In this document: positions 19,368-27,870 of the stretch, one piece after another
Layout of the letters: the number at the start of each line of letters is the position of its first letter
Position numbering within the stretch: the first letter of the stretch is position 1
Origin: Chara braunii
Lineage: Eukaryota > Streptophyta > Charophyceae > Charales > Characeae
Direction of reading: 5' to 3'
DNA: 27,870 bases
NCBI GenBank assembly: GCA_003427395.1
Contig: BFEA01000087.1
Coordinates: 875,477 to 903,346 of the forward strand
Translations under genes and position numbers: made by a program
The notes under the pieces: model-generated
The model's database searches: none
What the model saw: the letters and a program-made list of their open reading frames with translations, nothing else
What the model was told of the DNA's origin: nothing

Positions 19368-22141
19368 ATGGAAGATCCAGGCAGGCACGCCCCTTCAACG
19401 CAACAGAGACAAACGCAGGTTGTCGAGGATCGTGTGCGCGCTTCTGTAGGGAGGTGTTATGATGAAGGCATATGCCCGGATGGACTCCAGCTGGGGGAAG
19501 TTGTAGAGGATGAACAGGGGAGGCGCTTTGTGGTGTATGAGGATGTAGACAACATTAAGGAAGGCTGGTTGAAAGAGCGTACGGTCATCACAGTCTTTCA
19601 AGAAGAGGCAAGGCACCTATCAGGACAGATCAAAGAGGACTTGATCAGAGCAGATGAGGACGGCTGGATGTCTCAGAAGATCTTCAACCCTGAGATGGGC
19701 AGGGGTCGAATCCGCTTTGAAGGACAAAATGTGGTTTCCTTTGTGGCAAAGGCGAAGGAAGTGGCAGATTGGCTGTTGAGGAAAAAAGAAGCGAGGCTGG
19801 AGTTAGGACCAAAAGAGTACCTGAGAACCTTTAAGCCGTGGATACCAAGGCAGGAACTTTGGGAACTCAGACTGCAGGAGGCGGAAACGAACTTCTGGAT
19901 AATTGCGCCGAGAATCCAGTTAGACGCGTACTATTACTTGCACGGCGTTGTCAGTAGTATGTTTGGGGAGGTGGTAGAAATGCACCCCCCAGAATACGGC
20001 CGGACGAGGCCAAAACTGATGAACGTAAAACTGGATCTGCGCCCAGAAGCCAGATTTCAGGTAGACAATGAGCTAATCATTGAATCACCGAAAGTTGAAA
20101 GATGGAAAGTGGAGATAGTCACCCCCTACACCGATTGGTGTAGGAAATGCAGGTGGTATTTCCACATAGAGGAGAACTGTCCAAGGAACAGACATAATGC
20201 AGAAAGGAGGAACGAAAGAGGTACAAGAACGGGCGGTCATCAAGAACGGTTTCGGCAGAAGTTGAGGAACAGAGAACAGCCAGCAGGAGGCGAAGTGACG
20301 GCAGTTGGGTCTCGAGGTCCTAGGCAGAAAGGAGTGTCAGGGTCGCAGGACGTGAGGAGGTCTAACGGGAATGCAACACAGAGGGCACAAGGTCAGGAAC
20401 TTACGACCTGAACACAGAGTCACACGAGTCGTCTTGCCAACCCGGTCTCCCCACGCATTGTATATCCTCAGGCCAGATTGGAGGTTAACGGAAGACCAGG
20501 CTCTACCGGCGCCCCAGCAAGGGGTATGGCAAACAGTTCGCAGTATGCCGGTCACAGGCACTTCCAAGGAGAACGCCAACATTCATGGGCTAAAAGGAGG
20601 GACTGGCCTGTAGGACCAATCCCAAAAGAAGCGGTGATGCTCATGGGAAACAGGGAGCCTGAGTGGTCGACACATCTGCACCCCCATCCCCATCACCATC
20701 AAGACCATCAGATCATGTACGGACAGGCACGGCATCCGCCGGAGGCACCTTTCAGACAGCAAGAGAACTGGTACGATGACCAGGGGAACAACTGACCGGG
20801 CCTTACTCCACCAACACACCACTGTACACAGCTGACTTCCCCAGACCAACCTCGGCCCAGATACTCCTCGCCCTCCTCCTTTGATTGGAGAGCACTAGCA
20901 CAACAACAACAGCAAGGGGCGGCAACACAATCCCAATTGGTGTGGCCTCAGGGCAGGCCAGGGATTGCAGAGATGGAACAAACAATGCTGGGACATAGAC
21001 GAAGGAATGCCACTTCTTGGAGGGACTGGGTAGAGGAAGAAACAAGGAGACAGCAAGACACGGAGTATGCTGGGAGAGAGCGGGCCAACAGGCGGACATT
21101 TGATACAAGATGGGCGGATGAGGAAGGGGAAGGCATGGGACAGGTGGAGGTTGCTGACGCTGGACAAAAGGTAGTGGGCGGTCGATGGGAAGGGGAAAGA
21201 AAAGGGGACAGGGAAAGAGAGGGTCATGTTGTCTTGCCCCAGAGGGAGTTGTCCACAACCTCAATCACGTCCCAGTCACGTATTAGGATGGGTAGTGAAC
21301 TAGGGAAAAACTAGTTGGGTGAAGAACTCTCGAGGTCCTAGATAGAGAGCTCAACACAGTCTAGGATACCACGAGCTGAAGGGGAAGGGTTAGGATCGAG
21401 GCAAGAACTCACTGGTAGCAGGCGGGTGGATGTACTCCACAGAAGTGAAGTGGGGTCTGTCAAGCGAAGAATGGTGCCCCTTGTATGTGCCAAAGCGAGG
21501 GAGGGCACCTACTTCCTAGCTCTCACGAACAGCGAAGGCAGCCCATACATTCCATCTGAGGAAGTGAACAGAACACCTACCCCTGCAGTGATCATGAAGA
21601 CAACTAGGACGCTGTATGGGGAACACATCCCAATCAGCCTGAATCAGGATAATCCCAAGTGCAATTATGAACAACCTCACCTGTGAGACTTCACAGGGGG
21701 TAGTCAAGTTCTACTTCCCCCTGTTGGACGCACGACTTCCACAGGAGTATGCGGAGGCACTGACGCAATCAGGCGTCAAATGGTACAACACAGATAAGGT
21801 GAGAGAGCGGGGAGCCCAGGAACTGGAGCAGATCCAAGTTTTCCACAACATTAGTGCGCTGATCCTGCTGTCCGTGAACGAGAGACTGCAGCTGAAGAAA
21901 CACTGCAGTCACAATTTTTAACAACAAGGTTGACAAGGGACTGGGCAGTCCGCTCATGTGCGAGTTCCTCAAGGGGTAGTTCGAGAAACAAACCCCATTC
22001 GCAGTCCATGCTGCAGGCGCAGAAAACTCCGGACAGAGCAGCGTGGTGAACCAAAAGCAACCGGATCATATCGAACACACAGACCAGACAGACCCAACCC
22101 GCATCCAAGAACAGGCGGAAGAACAACGAAATCATGGATAA
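19368..22141 (+). pseudogene. LINE ORF1 (gag-like RNA-binding protein), disrupted
   Basis: The ATG at 19368 opens a 347-codon ORF. Residues about 80-230 look like the DUF4283-type region of plant LINE ORF1 proteins, and residues 258-271 form a CCHC zinc knuckle (C258-x2-C261-x4-H266-x4-C271), which in such proteins binds the element's RNA. The same frame then continues through in-frame TGA at 20409 and 20793 and TAG at 21312 and 21339. Coding style stays protein-like: an Arg/Gly/Gln-rich linker, a His-rich patch HPHPHHHQDH, then a less biased region (about 21420-21920) that I do not recognise. Frameshifts lie at about 21600-21686 and 21905-21920, after which the third frame (one TAG at 21977) runs to TAA 22139-22141. 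The intact protein would be about 920 residues, long for a plant L1 ORF1. Confidence 0.75.
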
Positions 22142-24531
22142 ACTCAAGATCGCAACCTGGAATCCACAAGGGTTGGGGGACACAAACAACAGACAAAAAC
22201 GAAGACGCGTCAAGAGATGGATACACTATCGAAAGGTGAACTGCCTCTTGGTGCAGGAATCAAAGTTAGACGAGGAAAAGTTAGAAGCGATGGGGAGTTG
22301 GTGGGAAGGACCACAGGTCTGTGCGCCGACACAAGGGACGAGTGGGAATATTGTTACACCGGGATCTGCAGATGAGGGTAGTCGAATCAGAGGTGGACAT
22401 CTGGGGTAGGTGGGCATGGGTCACGTTGGAGTCGAAGGACAAGGAGTGGGTGTTGATGACTGTGTACGCGCCCACGAACCCCGGAAAATGGGTCAGATTT
22501 TTTGAGAACCTGATTTCGCATATCCCAAAAATGGAGAACCTGATCATCGCAAGGGACTGGAATCTGTCGCTAGACGAAGCACTGAAATCGGACTCGCGCA
22601 TTGCTGGAAGAAAGGACATTCGGACCCTGATAGAGTTGATAACAGAACTAAATCTATCAGATCCATACAGGCTTCTCTCTCCGGATGATCCAGGTTACAC
22701 TTGGGTCTCACACATCCAAAGGGAGAGAGGCACAGTGGCGAGGAGGGGGCTGGATTATTTTTTAGTAGCTAGCCCGGTGTTAGAAGAGGTAACAGCGGTC
22801 AAACAGACGTGTAACCCGCTTTCGGACCACAAACCGGTAACTGCGGAAGTCAAGTTACGGATAGGCATGGAGTGAGGGGGAGGCTTCGTCCGACTGAATG
22901 CACAAAACCTTGAGGATGCAGGACTAATAGAGTGGGTAGGACAACACTTGAAGGATTGGGAAGAGACTAAGCACTTGTTCTCATCACCAGAAGAGTGGAT
23001 GGATGGGGGTCTGACCATCATCTCAAGTGTTCTGAATGTCTGCTCGAAGATCCTGGCCAGATCCAGGAACAAAGAGGAAACGGAGTGCAAACGGAGAGTG
23101 GAAGAAGCGGAGGAAAGAATGGAAGGGCATCCGATATCGGCCCTAGCCTGGGCAGCGGAGAGGGAGAGGCGGTTGGCAGTATGGGAGAACCTACAGCTAG
23201 CAAAAGAACGACGATGGGCAGAGTTGCTTAAGGAGAAGAGCATCGAAACCAACGATAAGATGAGCAAAGAGTCTTTCCCGAGGCTTCTACCGAGACGATC
23301 AACACAACAGATGGTGGAACTGAAACATCCATTCGACGGAGCTGTTCCAGCAGTTTCCTTGGCAGCAGGAATGTTAGAACACGCCAGACTCTACTATGAA
23401 GATATACTCACAACTCGTTGCCCACAAGACGAGATCACCACGGATTTCACGGCAATTTCCAGCATTTAGGAAGACACAAGTGTGAAAGTTGCAACTCCGA
23501 CCAAGCTGGATCTGGACACGCCAATCACATTGGAGGAGACCACCCAAACGCTGAAGTCCATGGCCCGTGGGAAATCCCCTGGGATGGACGGCCTGACAGT
23601 AGAGTTCTACTCTAAATGCTGGGGGGTAGTGGGGCCGTCGTTAGTAAAAGTATATAATGGAGTGTTGACAGGAGGCAAATTGGGCAAAAGGATGACACAT
23701 GGAGTAATCTCGTTGTTGTTCAAGAAAGGCGGAGGTAAGAAACTGGCGCCTTATCTCCTTGTTGAACGTCTCATACAAGATCCTGGCCAAGACGCTTGCA
23801 AGGAGACTGGGACACCAATTACCTTCGCTGGTGGAAAAGGACCAGGGTGCCTTTGTGCGCGGACGATCAATCTTCAACAATATAGTAACTGCTGTTGAGG
23901 TTCTAGAGGTAGTGCAAGCGGAGGACCTTAACACTGTAGTTCTCGTGATCGACCTGGAGAAAGCATACGATAAGGTGGGGTGGACATTTGTCATGACCAC
24001 GCTAAGACACATGGGCTTTGGCGAGGGCTTCTGCAAGTGGGTGGTTGCGCTCTACACTTTGTCAACATCAACCGTCATGGTAAACGGCTTCCTTTCTACC
24101 TCCTTCAGATTGTCAAGGTCACTGCGCCAGGGTTGCCCACTTGCTCCGCTGCTGTTCGTGCTACAGATGGAGGTGCTCCTGAACCGCATCAGAAGACACT
24201 CACAGATTAGAAGCCTGCGATTACACGACGCGATGGACTGTAAGGTGAAGGCTCTCGCAGACGACCTCTTCACCGTCTGCGAGAACACAGTGTCAGCTCT
24301 TACGGCATTAAAGGAGACCATACAAGAGTACTCGGTGTTGTCGGAAACTTCGGTGAACTGGACCAAGTCTGTCTACCTGTTACCGCACCAATTCGAGCTG
24401 GAGGTGGAGTGGGGGATGAAAAGAGTGAAACAGTGACAGGAGGAAAGGTTCATAGGGGTTCTCCTTAGTCTCCACGTGGAAGCCTCGGTGCAAGGTTCCC
24501 TGCTTCAGAGCAGGATTGCAGCGAGGCAAAA

Positions 24532-24533
<2 letters not shown>

Positions 24534-24564
<31 letters not shown>

Positions 24565-25348
24565 AAGCTTCATCTATTGGTGAGGAGCAACACCTATTGG
24601 AAACCGGGTCGAGCGTCCCATAGATACAACCATATCCTCACCAATTGGCACAAATTGGGAACCGGGCCTAGCGTCCCATAACGAGCACATTCAGAAGAGT
24701 CATCAGAAATTCCATGAAATGAGACTAAGAACCTACTAAAAATTCCAATTGGCTTAAAAATGGAATCTCAAAAATTAAGATACCGGGGCCAATACCCGGC
24801 GTGGCTCAGAGAATTTGGAGCTACTTCAAACCTTTTTTTGCGAGAAACTTCAGAGCTAGACAAAATTCAGAAAACGAGTCCAGGACCCACCATCAGTCCT
24901 CTTTACCTCACTCCGACAAGACTTACTGCAGCAAAGTCACCATCTCCACTGCTGCTATGCCCTATTTCTGTCCTACCAGCTAGCCCCTTCACTAGTAGGA
25001 CGCGCGATATCTTTCTCTCACTCACCTCAATCCCTTTCTTGCCCGTTACCCGGCTTTGGCTGAAAAACTTACTGTAAAACGGGAAGTATGGAAATAGACT
25101 GCAGAAGTCCTACAAATGCCCCAAAAACCGTGAAATCCCTAACAAAACCTTCCAAGGTTCTCCGACACTGTCTTTCTCCCTGCCGAGCTCTTCTAGGCCT
25201 CACACCCCCTCATCCTGCTGGGTTACAGGGCAACGCAACTCACCCAACTCCGGCCAGCGTCGTCCCAGCAGCAACCCTTGGTTGTCCCGTGGAGTGCCCC
25301 CCCAAAGCACCCCCAGATCTCTCTACCAGGCCTCATGCTCCTGCAAAC
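24534..25348 (-). mobile_element. Antisense poly(A)-tailed retroposon inserted in LINE ORF2
   Basis: Removing about 815 bp joins AARQN (ending 24532) to LWGSAW (from 25349) in the same frame, so this is a clean insertion. A 27-nt T run (24534-24560) is the poly(A) tail of an element on the minus strand. GCAAAACC before the T run and GCAAACC at 25343-25349 may be the short target-site duplication. Its 5' part (25345 down to about 25087) is the reverse complement of the dispersed repeat at 14860-15200 and 16640-16930. Its 3' part holds two diverged copies of a CCGGGTCGAGCGTCCCATA-like word (24602 and 24664). It has no coding capacity, so it presumably used another element's machinery, possibly a LINE. 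Confidence 0.75.
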
Positions 25349-27062
25349 CTGTGGGGCTCCGCTTGGCACCTATCGCTTATAGGTCGGGCGTTGATGGCAA
25401 ACGTGGCGTTGTTTTCCATACTCTGGTTTGTATGCATGGTCAGAGAGATCGTAGATGGAGTCTTTGCTGCGGTTCGCAGACTGGTCGCCCATTTCCAGTG
25501 GAAGCCGAGATCAAAAAACGATGAAGGTTTCATAACGAAGGTGTCTTGGGAACTGATTTCCTTCTCGCGTAAAGAAGGAGGTCTAGGGATGTGGGATCCG
25601 GCAAGGAAGAACAAAGCCCAGCTGAGAAGCTGGCTGTGCAAGGTAGCCATGGCAAATTCGAGGGAGGACTGGGTGACCTTTGCTGAAAGACTGTTGATGA
25701 GGGAATGGGGTCTGAGTAGGCCCGAAGACGTTTGGGCTTGCTTTTTTATGGAGTCATTCAGGAGAAAGCGACTAAAATCTCAGTTTTGGAGAGCCATTAT
25801 GAGAGCCTGGAAGGACTTGCGGCCGGAGTTACCATCCAACCCTCTCACGAAAGATGAGGTCCTGGCCCAACAGCTATTCGAAAACCCAATGATCCTGGCA
25901 CAGGATGGCCAGTCTTTCCCCGCAAATGGGGCCACAGCATCCTTCGGCCGAGCATGGATGAGGAAAGGAGTCACTCGTATCCGGGATCTATGGTCATCAT
26001 TGCTGGGGAACTGGGAACCTCTTGCTGAAATCACATCACGTCTGTCCGGACTCCGAAGGGTGGAAGAGAATTGGATGGCCGGGAGGCTATTCCTCAGGAG
26101 TGGCTCAACATCCTTGGCCCAGAAGGGATAGACCCAGTGGGTACCTGGTACGTCGCTGACGCAGAGGGAGAAGCAAGGGTGGTGTGGAAGATAAAGGAAA
26201 TCACACCAAGCGGGTTCAGAAAGGTTGAGGAATGGAAATGCGCAGAGCACATGAATGAGCTAACAAGACTGGAGGACCAGACAATCCGGCAATGGACAAG
26301 CCCACAACAGGCCAGAATAGTGGAAGTCCCAAAACTGGGCAACCAGCCTGCCATCATTTGGATAGGCCACTCTGCACTGAACCAATTGCGGATCCACCCA
26401 CTAGCCTGGAACTGGAACAGACCTGAGTCGGATGCGCCGGGTGACACTCGAGTTAACCTCTCCGGTTATAACTCGAGAATCGGATGCGAACTAGCCAACA
26501 GAGCGTCAAGGAAGCCTTCGGAAGTGGCGGTAAACAGATGGACAGCAGTACTAGGGAACAGCATTTCGGTCACCAAGCGCCAATTTGCACGTCTGTGGAA
26601 GATGCTCTGCGATCTCCCGAACGGAAAGCAAGTGAGCATCCTGTGGTTATTATCTATGATGGTAACCCCCTCCGCTGTCTGGTTACTGGGACGGGGTGTG
26701 GTGGTAGAACTGGGGTGCTCTAGATGTCGCTGGCCATTTGAGTCCACAAGACATCTGTGGTGGGAATGCCCGGCCTCTAAAAGGGTGTGGAAGTGGTGGG
26801 CCCGCCACTGGAGAGAGATGGGCACAGGAAAACCTGAGTGGGACGAACATTGGGTCCTGCTGGGATTTCTGCCTGACGAGATGCAAGGGAAGAAAGGATG
26901 GGGTTACGTGGCGCATGTAGTAAGAGGCATAATCTGTGAGGTTATCTGGGCTGACAGGAACAGGGCAAGGTTCGACAAAAGGCCTTTGTCAGACGTCGAG
27001 ATCAAAACAAGGATCAAGACTGGTATCAAGCATGCCATCCGGGTGGACTGGAGGAGGAAAAC

Positions 27063-27166
27063 GAAGGCTTGGAAGGGGAACAGGAAGCAAAAGACCTGGT
27101 TTCTGTGCACCTGGGAAGGCTTGGAAGGGGAACAGGAAGCAAAAGACCTGGTTTCTGTGCACCTGG
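27063..27166 (+). repeat. Perfect 52-bp tandem duplication near the ORF2 C-terminus
   Basis: Positions 27063-27114 and 27115-27166 are identical (starting GAAGGCTTGGAAGGGGAACA). The length is not a multiple of three, so the protein tail after it is in a different frame from the single-copy form. Confidence 0.97.
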
Positions 27167-27222
27167 GCCCGTGGAAACCGATTGGCGGCGGTCCATTCAA
27201 GTCGGGGGCTGATTTTTTCTAG

Positions 27223-27754
27223 CTGGTTATTGGATTCAGGCAGGGATAAGTAGACTCAGAAGGGCAGAATGGTCCTCTCAGTGATTTAGCTGCAGGTGGC
27301 GGTCTGGGTCCTCGGCCCCACTGAGCAATAGTAGTTAGTTTGAGCCTTTGTCGAACCAGGGCACTCGGTCTGTAGGGCCGCAGTGGGCCATTTAGGGGAG
27401 TGCCCATAGAGTCCGGACTTAGACCTCTGGGCCGCGGTAGTCCCAGACGCAGTATAGAGGGAATGGACCAACCAATAGTTAGTAGACCAGTGGTAGTACA
27501 AGTGGCAAAAGATAGTCACTTTTCTCAGAGGAAATCGACCTCTCTCCATCAAGGGAAAGTAGGTACCGGTGTGATTCAAAGTAACGGCAGTCTGTTGATC
27601 ATCATTAGAGAATTAGAAGTTTCGGAACTTCAGAGTGATGAGTTCCGCAGGCAGAGGCCTGTAAGCTAAGCTGGCTGACGCTGCCAGATACTCCCGGGTT
27701 GAATTGTGAGGTCCCCGGCCGCGTTTCCTGAAGTGTAATGTATTGAAGTGTTTG

Positions 27755-27792
<38 letters not shown>
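27223..27792 (+). other. LINE 3' UTR and poly(A) tail
   Basis: Follows the TAG stop of ORF2. No ORF of interest. It ends in TGTTTGATT and 35 consecutive A (27758-27792), the expected 3' end of a LINE copied by target-primed reverse transcription. No AATAAA was seen close to the tail. Confidence 0.75.
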
Positions 27793-27795
<3 letters not shown>

Positions 27796-27870
27796 CTCAG
27801 ATTGATTCTCAGCAGAAGCCGGGTAATGGCCTCGGTATCTCAAATGACTTGTGTAATTCTATGTGGGACC
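27793..27870 (+). repeat. Dispersed repeat sequence resuming after the LINE; edge of a GTGGGAC element
   Basis: AAGCCGGGTAATGGCCTCGG (27816-27835) matches, on the opposite strand, the CCGGGGCCAATACCCGGC segment of the element inside ORF2 (about 24782-24799). This supports the view that the LINE sits inside a copy of that family. The last 20 bases (TAATTCTATGTGGGACC) resemble the right arm of the foldback family at 8651-8671 and are cut by the window end. Confidence 0.5.

Larger units (their letters stand above)
22134..27222 (+). pseudogene. LINE ORF2: endonuclease, reverse transcriptase and C-terminal zinc-binding motif, disrupted
   Basis: ORF2 supplies target-primed reverse transcription in LINEs. 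The ATG at 22134 overlaps the ORF1 stop. The endonuclease (EEP fold) is visible as IATWNPQGLG (Asn10), LLVQESKL (Glu42), VYAPTNPG, ARDWN (22549-22563, usually GGDWN, so a Gly is replaced by Arg), LDYFLV and SDHKPV (catalytic Asp-His, 22825-22830). The reverse transcriptase shows GKSPGMDGLTVEFY, ISLLNVSYKILAK, DLEKAYDKV (motif A, 23951), RQGCPLAPLLF and ALADDL (24254-24265; the usual Tyr before ADD is Leu, both Asp kept). Near the C-terminus C-x2-C-x8-H-x4-C (26716-26769) matches the zf-RVT type. Lesions: in-frame TGA 22873, TAG 23467, TGA 24434; frameshifts near 22340, 23740 and 26100; an insertion at about 24534-25348; and a 52-bp duplication near the end. No RNase H domain was recognised. 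Confidence 0.85.
17021..27792 (+). mobile_element. L1-type LINE retrotransposon, about 10.8 kb, near full length but decayed
   Basis: In order: a long non-coding 5' region (17021-19367), ORF1 with a CCHC zinc knuckle (19368-22141), ORF2 with endonuclease and reverse transcriptase (22134-27222), a 3' UTR (27223-27757) and a 35-nt poly(A) tail (27758-27792). Flanks share imperfect sequence: GTTCTCA and TCTCAGATTCAGCAG before 17021, and GTTCTCAGATT..CTCAGCAG after the poly(A). This looks like an eroded target-site duplication and is the reason for the proposed 5' end. The element is inactive: both ORFs have stops and frameshifts, and ORF2 is split by another retroposon. Order and domains fit plant L1-clade LINEs. 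The length is large for that clade, mostly because of the 5' UTR, the ORF1 extension and the 0.8-kb insertion. The exact 5' boundary is inferred. Confidence 0.8.

Noticed and set aside
20409-24436. Alternative genetic code reading TGA and TAG as sense
   Set aside because: Frameshifts and an insertion in the same ORFs show ordinary decay, and the kinase ORF nearby uses standard codons without internal stops.

Overview
The window looks like nuclear DNA from a green-lineage eukaryote (streptophyte). It carries one plant-type receptor-like kinase (RLK) locus, a plant-type L1 LINE whose ORF1 has a DUF4283-like region and a zinc knuckle, many long microsatellites, several foldback/MITE-like elements, one 236-bp assembly gap and one isolated N. 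The RLK ectodomain type and repeat density remind me of Chara-type charophyte algae, but that is an impression from memory. There are no operons or bacterial gene signals, and I saw no tRNA or rRNA genes.

Layout. 1-1317: a GA microsatellite, then the upstream region of the RLK. 1318-4239: an intronless RLK locus. Its 795-codon ORF encodes a signal-peptide-like segment, a beta-propeller-like ectodomain, a membrane helix and the kinase N-lobe. The catalytic loop is missing, and the C-lobe continues in another frame (3669-4239) with a second frame break caused by a perfect 37-bp tandem duplication. 4240-14200: no convincing gene, but microsatellites, short foldback elements sharing a GTGGGAC-type arm, larger elements with terminal inverted repeats, and AT-rich repeat sequence. 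14230-17020: copies of a dispersed repeat family, separated by a CGTACG-rich, GATT-repeat-rich block that holds the assembly gap.

17021-27792: a nearly complete but decayed LINE of about 10.8 kb. It has a long 5' UTR with duplicated internal units, ORF1 (gag-like, CCHC knuckle, long C-terminal extension), ORF2 (endonuclease, reverse transcriptase, C-terminal zinc-binding motif), a 3' UTR and a 35-nt poly(A). ORF2 starts inside the end of ORF1 (ATGGATAA overlap). Both ORFs carry in-frame TGA/TAG codons and frameshifts. ORF2 is also split by an antisense poly(A)-tailed insertion at about 24534-25348.

The main architectural result is nesting. The LINE appears to have inserted into a copy of the dispersed repeat family (one side 16560-17020, the other side 27793-27870), and a copy of the same family later inserted into the LINE's own ORF2. 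A second theme is several perfect head-to-tail duplications of 18-52 bp, two of which break reading frames. These could be true mutations or assembly artefacts. Nothing here looks like an intact cooperating gene set: the RLK is a damaged or truncated receptor locus, and the rest is transposon and repeat biology.
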